NCBI GenBank assembly: GCA_041590075.1
Contig: JBFHUL010000022.1
Location: forward strand, 1 to 41,014
From: PZPK01 sp041590075
GTDB taxonomy: Bacteria > Pseudomonadota > Gammaproteobacteria > Pseudomonadales > Oleiphilaceae
Direction of reading: 5' to 3'
DNA: 41,014 nt
This document shows positions 34,155-41,014 of this stretch, piece by piece. The position numbers and the translations under genes are program-made. The number at the start of each line of letters is the position of its first letter. Position 1 is the stretch's first letter. Under the pieces are notes generated by a model. That model saw nothing but the letters and a program-made list of their open reading frames with translations, made no database searches and was not told where the DNA came from.

Positions 34155-36265
34155 GCGGATTTCCTCGTGTCTTTCTCACCCTCTAAGTCTTGACGTATCC
34201 GTCTACCAACATCGTATTCTTTAATCTCAAGCTCTCTGGCTTTAAGATCCAGCTCTCGCTCCTTGATGCTGAGTTCCCTCATTTTTATCTCGCGATCACC
34301 GCGATCTTTCTCAAACTCCATTTTGGCTTTTTCCAGCTCAACGGTGGTCTTGCCCTGCGCAACGGCCATTGTCACTTTGCCCTTCTCCTGCTCGGCAAGT
34401 ACTTCGGGTGGTGGCTGTGGTGGCTGTACCTGTGCGCGCTGTACATTTGGGTCATTCGGGTCAGAAATAAAATCGCTGGTATTGCGGTAGCCCATGTTCT
34501 TGATTAGCTCGGCCACCGTGTTATATATATTGTCGATGGTGACCATCGCCTTCTCGGTCTGACCCTCACCAAGGCCGGCAGCAAACAGCCGCTGATGCAC
34601 GTCCAGCAGGGTTAATAAGTGCTGCTGCATCTGATCTTTATTGCCCATGCCGATGCCGGGGTTCACTACAAGGTCGTAGCGACCCTTTAAGGCCTCTGAC
34701 GTGATGTTCATCATCTTGCCAGACAGTCTGATCTGGCGCTCTCCGGTGTACTCCGGGTAACGAACCGAGAGATCCAGTATCCCCCTGATCTTGTCCTTGA
34801 AACCGGTCTCAGCAAAGATGCGCGCGATCAGCTCGACTCGTGCCGCCGCCTTGCTCATGATCTGGTAGATGCCTGACGCAGTTTTATTCAGGCTGTTGGC
34901 ATCCATTCCCTGATTGTAACGAGTGACACCGGTACGGTTTTCTCGTGTCCCGTGCCACATCTCAACCAACGATAATGTGGACGGGTCCAGTGGGGGTGGT
35001 ACCAGCGGGTTGATGGTACCCGGCGCCTTCACCGGGATATTCCCACCAATCCGGTTATCCAGTAACGCATCCAGTGTGTCTTCAGTGAAATTCGGTAACA
35101 CAACTTCACGTTGCGGATTTGCGGTCTGGTATACGTGATCAAGTATTGATCGGTGCAGTGCTGTCATCAGTTCCTGTAAATCAGTCACCAGATCGCCTAG
35201 CGACAACCCAACAGCACGGTGCGGCATGATAATTGGCGTCAGCATGTAAATTGACGCGCTATTTATCTTGGTGACCTCCAGTATTTTGCGCCCAACCTGT
35301 GTAACCATTACCCACTCGGCAATCCCATCGCGATCATAGTCGAGCTTGCAGTACAGCTCGTACACCCAAACCTTTTTCAGGCTGGGATCTGCTTGAGTGG
35401 CCGCTATCTCGGCGTCAGTCATGCTGCTTGAATCGCTGGCGCGCCGCTCCCACTCCTGCTCAGACCAGTTAGCGGATCCGCCTTCAAGCTCTGGCCCAAC
35501 AAGATCATCATCTACATCAAACCCGGCTTCGCGCAGCTCAGAAATCGTCTTCTCTGATTTATGCCCAACAAAACCACACCCATGCGGGATTGACTTGGCA
35601 TCCTCCAGAAAAAGAACCTCCTCTGGCGGAAGGCACTCTTCAGTCAGTGTCGCTTCCTCAGTGACAAGGTTGCCAGTGACCGTGTACGTTTTTACTGTTA
35701 CCGCATCACCCGTGAAAGGATCCTCAACGACTCTCTCTATCTCTGTGACGGACAGCAGCTCAAAGTCCTCGGCTTCTTTCAGCAGCTCAAGGTCTTCAAC
35801 ACCAAGGCCTTCGTAGGTTTCTTCTTCTACTGACTGGTCGACCTTCCAGTACACTTTCTGGAACCCGGTCTTCTGCAATAGCGCGTCCTTAATCCATGTG
35901 TACGTATTCATGAACCCCGGATTGGCGCGCATCATCACATAATTGACCCACTCCTCTGCCAGTTCAGCAGACTCGGCATCCGCCTCATCGTGCGGCTCAA
36001 TGGAGACGAATTTGTCGCCACCAGTGAATACCCGCATCAGGTCTGGCATCACCCACTCAATGACGTCACGGACATCCGTTGACACCATCTTGGATCGCCC
36101 ATCCATGAGCGGCAGGTTATCCGGGTTATCACCGCGGTAATAACGCAAAGCCTTTGCTCTGGCAGGCGCGACCTTCTCATCAAGAAATGAATTGGCGTCA
36201 TCTATCCATAATGTAGTAATCGCCAGCAGCTGGTCGTCAGTCATCTTTTTGCGTTTCTGGGTCAT
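34151..36265 (-). CDS. Portal protein
   Basis: A 704-residue podovirus-type portal. N-terminal LRYYRGDNPDNLPLMDGRSK and RDVIEWVMPDLMRVFTGGDK are typical clip/wing segments. SLGDLVTDLQELMTALHRSI and TRYNQGMDANSLNKTASGIY, then IMSKAAARVELIARIFAETG mark the stem region. The C-terminal 100 residues are a long charged coiled coil (KMRELSIKERELDLKARELE), the barrel-like extension in P22-type portals. It forms the dodecameric DNA gate. It follows terminase across a 135-base spacer (36266-36400) with hairpins such as GCCGC-TTAGG-GCGGC and no ORF. Confidence 0.92.
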   Translation of the reverse strand: MTQKRKKMTDDQLLAITTLWIDDANSFLDEKVAPARAKALRYYRGDNPDNLPLMDGRSKMVSTDVRDVIEWVMPDLMRVFTGGDKFVSIEPHDEADAESAELAEEWVNYVMMRANPGFMNTYTWIKDALLQKTGFQKVYWKVDQSVEEETYEGLGVEDLELLKEAEDFELLSVTEIERVVEDPFTGDAVTVKTYTVTGNLVTEEATLTEECLPPEEVLFLEDAKSIPHGCGFVGHKSEKTISELREAGFDVDDDLVGPELEGGSANWSEQEWERRASDSSSMTDAEIAATQADPSLKKVWVYELYCKLDYDRDGIAEWVMVTQVGRKILEVTKINSASIYMLTPIIMPHRAVGLSLGDLVTDLQELMTALHRSILDHVYQTANPQREVVLPNFTEDTLDALLDNRIGGNIPVKAPGTINPLVPPPLDPSTLSLVEMWHGTRENRTGVTRYNQGMDANSLNKTASGIYQIMSKAAARVELIARIFAETGFKDKIRGILDLSVRYPEYTGERQIRLSGKMMNITSEALKGRYDLVVNPGIGMGNKDQMQQHLLTLLDVHQRLFAAGLGEGQTEKAMVTIDNIYNTVAELIKNMGYRNTSDFISDPNDPNVQRAQVQPPQPPPEVLAEQEKGKVTMAVAQGKTTVELEKAKMEFEKDRGDREIKMRELSIKERELDLKARELEIKEYDVGRRIRQDLEGEKDTRKSA

Positions 36266-36400
36266 ACCATGTCCTCAATAAAGTAGCCGCTTAGGGCGGC
36301 GAGTCCCCTAGATCACACCCGCAGGCGGAACCTCGGAAGAGGGAAGGACCATTGCGATGCTCTAGGTGCCGGTGTTGCCCACCTCCGGCTGGGGGTTCTC

Positions 36401-37969
36401 TTACGCCACGCTCGATGTCGGCTGCCTGAATGCGCCATGCTTCTTTGGCTGCACCGGTTCAGCGAACGTGAGAATGAATGCATCCCACTCGTCCGGTGAC
36501 CGCATGCCACGCTTCCTGATGTCCTTCTTCGACTCGATGCGCAGCCGCTGCTTGGAGTCATACGAGAACCCGGCAACACAGGCGTCTGCCTGTATGCTGT
36601 CTTCGTCCGGAATCTTGCATGGCTTCTGGTTCAGCCACTTCTTTGCCTCGCGGTACATCTCTGCGCGGCGATCAACATTTTCTTCAGCCTTAACCTGCTT
36701 GCCGTCTGGTCCTTGTACGGTCGGCGCGTCATAGTTCAGCGCCCGTTCCCCGAAGTTTACCGGGGTGATTCGGCTGCCGTAGTTCAGCTCAACCAGTCGG
36801 TCATATATGCCGGCACCCAGTCCACCAACATCAATAAACATCATGGCGATCTCACGGTCTGCATCCAGTATCTTGGCGCAGATGCCTGCCACCTCCATGG
36901 TGCTTTTCTTGATGTGGTTCTCTTTCTTGTACCAGACGCGACCCTGTCGCCAAGCAATCGATGTGCGGTCATCGCCATATCTGGCTGGATCCACACCCAC
37001 CACCTTGGCCCCCGCTGCCACTGCATCCGTATCCTTTCTCGCATCCATGATCTCTTTCGGCAAGATGTAGCCACCATCACCAGAGGTCTGGAATGCCTCG
37101 GCAGCAGTGAAAGGATATTCCTGCTTAAACTTCCAGTCGCCGCTCTCGCCACCGGTCGTGAAGCTGACGATCTTGGCGCGCCGCCAGCACAGATGTTCTT
37201 CGGTCAGCCCGTCATCAATAAACTTGTTAAGAAGGTCGACCTCCTCATCCGTTAGCATCCAGTCGTCTGGCAGCGACTTGGTATACTCCGGTTGCCAGTA
37301 CCACGGAATAAAAATAGCGATGTAGTCGCTTAATCCGGCCTCGGCAAGCTGCCACTGCGAATGGTAGTAGTTGCCTATCCCATTGGCCGTTGACTCCAGT
37401 ACGCACTCGGTCCCCGGAATATCTGGCACTGCCTGTATCACACCCATTGCATGGGATTCTGCATTCGCCCAGAAAGCCACCTCAGATCCGTGGAAGAACT
37501 GGTAGGTGCCGGATCGGCCTGTTCCCTTGGTTCCCGCGGTTCCCACCTTGTACCCGGAGTCCAGTATCGGGAAGTGCAGCTCCTTGGCTGACGCAGACCC
37601 TGTGACTGGCTTGACCAGCGGGTGGTTGTGTTCGTGATAGCGGTATGCCATCTCAAACAGGTTCTGTGTGGCTGGATCCTCGTGGGTCAGGATGTAGGCC
37701 CGGACACCGAATCGGTGCGTTACCTTCCAGTAATACCTCCCCTCGATGTAGGTGCTGCAGCCCTGCTGCCTGCCCTTGAGGATCAGCGCCCGGATCATGC
37801 CGGTCTGCTTTAGCTGCGCCTCCAGCCGTTCGTGGATATACAGCTGCGCCCGGTTCAGCTCCAGTGGCTGAATCCTGCCCTCTTTGGTGCGGATCTTCAG
37901 GCACCTGTCGGCGAAGTGCCGGAAGTCATCCTTCAGCCGCTGACGTATCCTGCGTTCCTCTGCCTCCAT
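36401..37969 (-). CDS. terL: Terminase large subunit
   Basis: 522 residues. The ATPase domain has a deviant Walker A, LILKGRQQGCSTYIEGRYYW, in which the usual Lys is missing and an upstream Arg may substitute, as in some phage families. Walker B-type and coupling motifs follow, with STANGIGNYYHSQWQLAEAG. The nuclease domain carries VVGVDPARYGDDRTSIAW and MMFIDVGGLGAGIYDRL, whose Asp residues bind metal. It drives packaging of the concatemer into the prohead through the portal. Classification of its packaging mode (headful or cos) cannot be settled here. Confidence 0.93.
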   Translation of the reverse strand: MEAEERRIRQRLKDDFRHFADRCLKIRTKEGRIQPLELNRAQLYIHERLEAQLKQTGMIRALILKGRQQGCSTYIEGRYYWKVTHRFGVRAYILTHEDPATQNLFEMAYRYHEHNHPLVKPVTGSASAKELHFPILDSGYKVGTAGTKGTGRSGTYQFFHGSEVAFWANAESHAMGVIQAVPDIPGTECVLESTANGIGNYYHSQWQLAEAGLSDYIAIFIPWYWQPEYTKSLPDDWMLTDEEVDLLNKFIDDGLTEEHLCWRRAKIVSFTTGGESGDWKFKQEYPFTAAEAFQTSGDGGYILPKEIMDARKDTDAVAAGAKVVGVDPARYGDDRTSIAWRQGRVWYKKENHIKKSTMEVAGICAKILDADREIAMMFIDVGGLGAGIYDRLVELNYGSRITPVNFGERALNYDAPTVQGPDGKQVKAEENVDRRAEMYREAKKWLNQKPCKIPDEDSIQADACVAGFSYDSKQRLRIESKKDIRKRGMRSPDEWDAFILTFAEPVQPKKHGAFRQPTSSVA

Positions 37970-37970
37970 G

Positions 37971-38366
37971 TCAGCTCAGTTCGTGAAGACCCGATTCCTG
38001 TATCCCCAGAGTACCCGACACCTCCACGGCTTTGAGCTTGGGCGCCACATACTGCGCCACCTCTTTGTTCGCTTGAAAGGCCAGATCGACCTCGGCTTTG
38101 GCATCGACCTGTATCTCCTTGATCATGGCGGCCAGCACCCGCACCTTAGCGTTAAAGTTCTCCTCGGCATTCGCGGCAGAGATCATCTTCCTCGCGATGG
38201 TCGATGGTGGCTGAGACCGCTTGGTCTTGGCATTCGCTACATCCGCCATGGCCATCACCGGGTGGTACCCCTTGTACTTATTCTGGATGGTGGCCAGTAA
38301 TTCAGTCTTTTCCTTATTCGGTGTCCCCTTCTGGCGACCACCGGTCTTTTGTCGTTGACGTGGCAT
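37971..38366 (-). CDS. Terminase small subunit-like protein
   Basis: 131 residues beginning with a basic segment MPRQRQKTGGRQKGTPNKEK of the DUF5681-like type that precedes DNA-recognition domains. A helical middle (IARKMISAANAEENFNAKVR) and the C-terminal oligomer-like helix (FQANKEVAQYVAPKLKAVEV) follow. The stop is two bases before the TerL ATG. Location directly before TerL supports small terminase. Confidence 0.7.
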   Translation of the reverse strand: MPRQRQKTGGRQKGTPNKEKTELLATIQNKYKGYHPVMAMADVANAKTKRSQPPSTIARKMISAANAEENFNAKVRVLAAMIKEIQVDAKAEVDLAFQANKEVAQYVAPKLKAVEVSGTLGIQESGLHELS

Positions 38367-38407
38367 CTAATACTCCTCGATAGGTTCGTCTGTAACCCGT
38401 TGACCTA

Positions 38408-38950
38408 TCAGTCATTTTCAATATTTGCTTGACCCTTGACCGCTTGCAGCACAAAGCCCACCGTATGCTCATGCTCATCATCCACGTGGACGGTCCTGAA
38501 ATCGGCTTTGTAGATGTACCGGAAGTCTGACATTGCTGTCTTACCTACCTGCACCTGATACTGTGATTGGTCCAGAAACACCAGCGACTCCAAGGGGAGA
38601 ACCCTCGTGTGGCTGGGGTCTCCGTATGCCCATGGCGAATCCCAGCGCGGGACAGTGGCATAGATACACCCGTTCGGCTTCAGGATTCGCCAGTACTCAG
38701 AGAACTCCTCAAAGAACCCCCGGTAGTCCCCCTGCCTGCCTACGTGTTCCAATACCTCGTAAGCATGGATCTCATCAAATTCATTGTCTTCAAATGGCAG
38801 CGGCCGCTGCTCCAGATCCCACACTACGTCCGGCTTATGATCTGGGTTTATGTCTAGCCTGACGAGTCCCTCGCCAAAGAATGGTCGGCCGTGCTTATAA
38901 AGCGCCTTCTCAGATTTACTGCCGCAGCCGATAAGCAATTCTTTGTACAT
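38408..38950 (-). CDS. SAM-dependent methyltransferase-like protein
   Basis: 180 residues from ATG 38950, with GAGGAAG upstream; a longer frame to 39085 would run through a terminator and is rejected. Motif I is MYKELLIGCGSKSEKALYK, the acidic loop is RLDINPDHKPDVVWDLEQ, and motif IV-like FDEIHAYEVLEHVG follows. WRILKPNGCIYATVP is typical of class I enzymes. The target could be DNA, protein or a small molecule. It is the first gene of the late operon, directly after the leader terminator. Confidence 0.8.
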   Translation of the reverse strand: MYKELLIGCGSKSEKALYKHGRPFFGEGLVRLDINPDHKPDVVWDLEQRPLPFEDNEFDEIHAYEVLEHVGRQGDYRGFFEEFSEYWRILKPNGCIYATVPRWDSPWAYGDPSHTRVLPLESLVFLDQSQYQVQVGKTAMSDFRYIYKADFRTVHVDDEHEHTVGFVLQAVKGQANIEND

Positions 38951-38970
38951 TGGCTCTTCCTCGTGACAAT

Positions 38971-39002
38971 AAAAAACCCGCACCGGATTGCTCTGGTGCG
39001 GG
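38971..39002 (-). terminator. Intrinsic terminator in the late leader (tR'-like)
   Basis: Minus strand CCCGCACC (39002-38995), a 10-base loop and GGTGCGGG (38984-38977) are followed by six T. It lies about 100 bases downstream of the candidate late promoter and just before the first late gene, the same arrangement as lambda PR'-tR'. Readthrough would need the Q-like protein encoded just upstream. Confidence 0.85.
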
Positions 39003-39099
39003 TCAGAATGGTTGCTGCAGAATGGGGTGGCCGGGATAGTGCGGCCCTGCAGCCCCCGGCTTGGCCGCTGCCGTGGGGCAACCATGCCAAGCTATATGA

Positions 39100-39128
39100 A
39101 ATTTAGTACTTTTCGGCCCAATTTGCAA
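39100..39128 (-). promoter_or_regulatory. Candidate late promoter
   Basis: Minus strand TTGCAA (39128-39123), a 17-base spacer and TAAATT (39105-39100). AGTACT occurs twice nearby (39104-39109 and 39127-39132), which may be a regulator's site. It follows the Q-like gene and leads into a short untranslated, structured leader, then the terminator at 39002-38971. Confidence 0.5.
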
Positions 39129-39222
39129 GTACTATTTGTTCTTAATTAATAGCTCTTCCTCCGTGTGAAAAAATAGGTTGGCAATTAATTCACACGTTCA
39201 AGTCAACTTGAGGGGAATTTAT

Positions 39223-39360
39223 ATGACGTCTACGCGTAAACGTAGTACGCCTACGCGTAGGCGGGTTACTTTTTCAACCCGATACGTTAATCATTTTGCT
39301 ATCTCCGCGATCTCATCCTGCAGTAACAGCCAGTCCCTGCCTGCCTGTACCCTCCGTTGA
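39223..39360 (+). CDS. Small basic ORF on the opposite strand, 45 aa
   Basis: ATG 39223 has a strong ribosome site (GAGGGG, seven bases). The product starts MTSTRKRSTPTRRRVTFSTR and ends across the 3' end of the Q-like gene. Its N-terminus is strongly basic, as in small DNA- or RNA-binding phage proteins. It is encoded by the palindromic cluster, so it may instead be a coincidence of that repeat. It would be the only rightward gene in this arm. Confidence 0.35.
   Translation: MTSTRKRSTPTRRRVTFSTRYVNHFAISAISSCSNSQSLPACTLR
39225..39281. repeat. Stacked palindromes near the late promoter
   Basis: GACGTC (39225), TACGCGTA (39231-39238) and the perfect 16-base palindrome CGCCTACGCGTAGGCG (39248-39263) sit within 40 bases, followed by the inverted repeat CGGGTT/AACCCG (39262-39267, 39276-39281). 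CTACGCGTA occurs twice, 21 bases apart. The cluster lies between the late regulator gene and the late promoter and may be a regulator binding site, a terminator-like element or a packaging signal. Confidence 0.7.
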
Positions 39361-39716
39361 AAGGTCGCCTTGGATGTGTGCAGGGCCATAGCGCCGACTA
39401 CATCCACCACACCATGCACGTACTTGTACACGACCGCCTTTCGCGACCTCACTGGCATCCGGTTGATGATTTTTTCTACCGCCTCGCAATCAGTGCTGGT
39501 ACCGTACCCCCCGGAGCGACCTGCGTGACCAGCTGCAGGACCAAGCCGGATGCACCGGGCTATCGGGGTTTCGTGCGGGTAGCCTCTGCACTCGGACACC
39601 CCTGACCCGCTGTTACACCATGACGCCCATCGAAGCAGCAATACCTCCAGCGCATCCTCCTGCTCTCTCAGGCTCATCTTCCCCCACTTCAGACTGTTAC
39701 CGTGCGGACTGTCCAT
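39291..39716 (-). CDS. Q-like antiterminator / late gene regulator
   Basis: 141 residues from ATG 39716, with AAGGGGG upstream. KWGKMSLREQEDALEVLLLR leads to a variable middle, then a C-terminal helix-turn-helix: VEKIINRMPVRSRKAVVYKY followed by VGAMALHTSKATFQRRVQAG, like sigma region 4 or phage antitermination Q-type proteins. It is the last gene of the leftward early operon, directly before the late promoter and leader terminator, which is the classical place for Q. It probably lets RNA polymerase pass the terminator at 39002-38971. Confidence 0.7.
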   Translation of the reverse strand: MDSPHGNSLKWGKMSLREQEDALEVLLLRWASWCNSGSGVSECRGYPHETPIARCIRLGPAAGHAGRSGGYGTSTDCEAVEKIINRMPVRSRKAVVYKYVHGVVDVVGAMALHTSKATFQRRVQAGRDWLLLQDEIAEIAK

Positions 39717-40006
39717 CGCGCCCCCTTCTTTCGCCACCCATGCACTTGCAGCTTCCATCCGGCCCTCCTGATCAGTTCAAGGTTTTCAGATGCCAGACAC
39801 TTCTTTACTCTGGCCGAGACATTGCTATAGCTTGTGGCTTGCACAGCCAGCACCTCACCAGTCTCGTGATGTATCCCGATGATGTCGATGATGCCGTACA
39901 AATCCTGTCGCACGTTGGCGTGTGGCACCCACTTCTCAACCACCTGAGACCGGTACCCGGCATCACGCAGCCACTTCAGGCTATTCACTGTTGGACTGTT
40001 TGCCAT
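39689..40006 (-). CDS. Putative VRR-type/PD-(D/E)XK nuclease, 105 aa
   Basis: Start ATG 40006 (MANSPTVNSLKWLRDAGYRS) inside the preceding gene. The core DLYGIIDIIGIHHETGEVLA then VQATSYSNVSARVKKCLAS has an Asp strand and a Gln-type replacement of the usual E-x-K pair, as in some phage resolvase-like or VRR-type nucleases. It may cut branched DNA before packaging. Catalytic residues deviate from the standard, so activity is uncertain. Its 3' end overlaps the Q-like gene by 28 bases. Confidence 0.6.
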   Translation of the reverse strand: MANSPTVNSLKWLRDAGYRSQVVEKWVPHANVRQDLYGIIDIIGIHHETGEVLAVQATSYSNVSARVKKCLASENLELIRRAGWKLQVHGWRKKGARWTVRTVTV

Positions 40007-40199
40007 TACGCACCCACCAGTTGCAGTTAAGGTTGTCCCCATCAGGGAATACCGCTTGCGCCATTCGACATCGCCACTGCCTGCGCGGGTCCAGATCTTC
40101 CTTCACCCGGTTGGCGCAACCAAGGCAGCCGACCTGATATTCCTCCCTGACCTGTACGCATTTGGCGGGGTCATCGTAGTAGTAGTGCGGGTAAGCCAT
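39981..40199 (-). CDS. Small cysteine-rich protein, 72 aa
   Basis: Starts MAYPHYYYDDPAKCVQVREE at the ATG of a TGATG overlap. Cysteines in KCVQVREEYQVGCLGC, WRCRM and LNCNWW form a likely zinc-binding set. Such nin-region proteins are small and often bind nucleic acid. It overlaps the next gene by 26 bases. Exact family unknown; a zinc-binding recombination accessory is a guess from context. Confidence 0.65.
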   Translation of the reverse strand: MAYPHYYYDDPAKCVQVREEYQVGCLGCANRVKEDLDPRRQWRCRMAQAVFPDGDNLNCNWWVRNGKQSNSE

Positions 40200-40525
40200 C
40201 ACTTTGCTCCTATGATTCCACGATCCCAGAGTCGCCGCCATGATCGCTTCATGGCACGGTGAAACTCCGACAGGATCTCTTCGCGTGACAGCCCCTGTAG
40301 CCGCTGACGCGCATCCAGTAAATCGTGGCAATGACTGCAACCATAACAACCGAAAATGTCATCCGCCTTCTGTGCCGCTCCCTTGCCGTCTTCCAGTAAT
40401 GGCGAATGGCACCACACCACAGTGCGCCGGTCATTGCGGCAACCGGGCAAGGTTAGTGTGCAGCTCTCATCGTTCGCCGAATCGCGGATCGCCTGCACTA
40501 TGATCGGTTCTTTTTTATTTATCAT
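40199..40525 (-). CDS. DUF1364 protein, HNH-like nuclease type
   Basis: 108 residues. AIRDSANDESCTLTLPGC, TVVWCHSPLLEDGKGAA and DDIFGCYGCSHCHDLLDARQ match the DUF1364 pattern: two cysteine pairs and histidines in an HNH-like zinc site. The C-terminus is basic (REEILSEFHRAMKRSWRRLW). These proteins are common in nin-like regions of lambdoid phages. Nuclease activity is predicted from the motif only. It starts inside the preceding gene. Confidence 0.85.
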   Translation of the reverse strand: MINKKEPIIVQAIRDSANDESCTLTLPGCRNDRRTVVWCHSPLLEDGKGAAQKADDIFGCYGCSHCHDLLDARQRLQGLSREEILSEFHRAMKRSWRRLWDRGIIGAK

Positions 40526-40697
40526 TGGTTACATCCTTCGCGCGGCATTTTTTTACCCACCGATCAAAGGTCTTTATTAAACAGAACCTGTTACGGTCTC
40601 CGCCAACCGAATAACAGACAAGGTCGCCAACAACATGGATGACTCGGCGAAACTTTCTTTCGGTTGTCCATACAGCATCTGGCTTTACGTCTATCAT
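40515..40697 (-). CDS. Small phage protein, 60 aa (complete copy)
   Basis: MIDVKPDAVWTTERKFRRVI then GDLVCYSVGGDRNRFCLIKT and a basic end WVKKCRAKDVTNDK. The ATG overlaps the preceding stop as ATGA and the gene's 3' end overlaps the DUF1364 start by 11 bases. It is the full form of the partial gene at 1-139. Pattern suggests a small beta-rich domain. No known family. Confidence 0.7.
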   Translation of the reverse strand: MIDVKPDAVWTTERKFRRVIHVVGDLVCYSVGGDRNRFCLIKTFDRWVKKCRAKDVTNDK

Positions 40698-41014
40698 GCT
40701 GCTTCACTCCATCGCAGATACTCGCCCAGAATGACCTTGAATGCCGCCGCTGCACTGGCGTCATGATCCAGCGTCTTGCGGGTGCTGATGTTGCAGTAAT
40801 TGAGAATAAAACCTCGACACGCAGTCTCTGGTGTCGGGTAGTTCGCCTTGTGCTTGTACCATGCTGTGTGCGACACGTAGTTATAAAATTCCGGCTCCCG
40901 ACACAGTCTCGCTGCACGTACGGCAAGTGGCCCTCCCTTAATTTCAGCGGCCTGCGCATTCTTTACGGCTGACTGATCCACTGGCTCCTCATCATCACCC
41001 ACCTCGATCAACAT
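40559..41014. repeat. Imperfect terminal redundancy, right copy (partner 1-474)
   Basis: This 456-base segment mirrors the window start but carries an 18-base net deletion and clustered substitutions (corresponding to left positions about 230-305). Both end genes stay open. It indicates that the molecule is circular or permuted, with strain-level divergence at the junction. Confidence 0.85.
40694..41014 (-). CDS. Hypothetical early protein, second allele (5' end cut by window)
   Basis: 106 residues visible, matching residues 69-180 of the 136-678 protein with TAWYKHKANYPTPETACRGF replacing a six-residue-longer segment. The last 40 residues are almost identical. The stop overlaps the ATG of the 60-residue gene as ATGA, as in the left copy. 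Likely an allele of the same gene from another phage variant, or a duplicate if the redundancy is real. Confidence 0.7.
   Translation of the reverse strand: MLIEVGDDEEPVDQSAVKNAQAAEIKGGPLAVRAARLCREPEFYNYVSHTAWYKHKANYPTPETACRGFILNYCNISTRKTLDHDASAAAAFKVILGEYLRWSEAA

Noticed and set aside
38951..39085. Longer N-terminus of the methyltransferase
   Set aside because: It would translate the terminator stem-loop and leader; MYKELLIGCG with its own ribosome site is the natural start.

Overview
The window reads as an almost complete, circularly permuted genome of a temperate, podovirus-like phage of about 40.5 kb. The first 474 bases recur in diverged form as the last 456. Proteins and tRNA-like ends point to a gammaproteobacterial host, perhaps a marine or pseudomonad-type one; I cannot name the species. 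Almost everything is phage: a CI/Cro-type switch, tyrosine integrase and excisionase, recombination genes, terminase, portal, capsid, tail and lysis genes. There is no rRNA, CRISPR array or bacterial housekeeping gene.

Layout. Early leftward genes run from a Cro-like gene (3893) down through an HTH replication-type protein, palindromic repeats and a DEAD/DEAH helicase to base 1. They continue across the permuted ends (41014 down to 39291) through a DUF1364 nuclease-like gene to a Q-like late regulator. A candidate late promoter (39128-39100) and a strong intrinsic terminator (39002-38971) then precede one long leftward late operon: methyltransferase, TerS, TerL, portal, glycine-rich adhesin-like protein, scaffold, DUF5309-type capsid, glycosyltransferase, adaptor, tail fibre, gp10-like stabiliser, ejection proteins, a 2738-residue polyvalent protein, lysozyme, holin and spanins (12702). 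The rightward early operon (4752-9321) holds a DUF932 gene, a candidate structured RNA, four small unknown genes, a single-strand annealing-type protein, a YqaJ exonuclease and SSB.

The most unusual stretch is 9360-11009, between ssb and xis/int. It has the anatomy of an integron gene-cassette array: small rightward ORFs separated by attC-like sites, with cassette starts that complement the R'' boxes of their own attC sites. There is no integron integrase, so it is a CALIN-type array carried by a temperate phage. One cassette holds no protein gene but a tRNA-like cloverleaf with about 50 extra bases in its D loop. The phage integrase follows, and then an attP-like region containing the 3' end of a tRNA flanked by repeated arm-type motifs.

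Other noteworthy points: twin early promoters sharing the same 14-base core and palindromic operators; a possible +1 frameshift in the replication-type gene; two well-initiated ORFs in the +1 frame inside the giant gene, plus an intrinsic-terminator hairpin in its middle; a second terminator-like hairpin inside a small virion-operon gene; and a stacked palindrome next to the late promoter.
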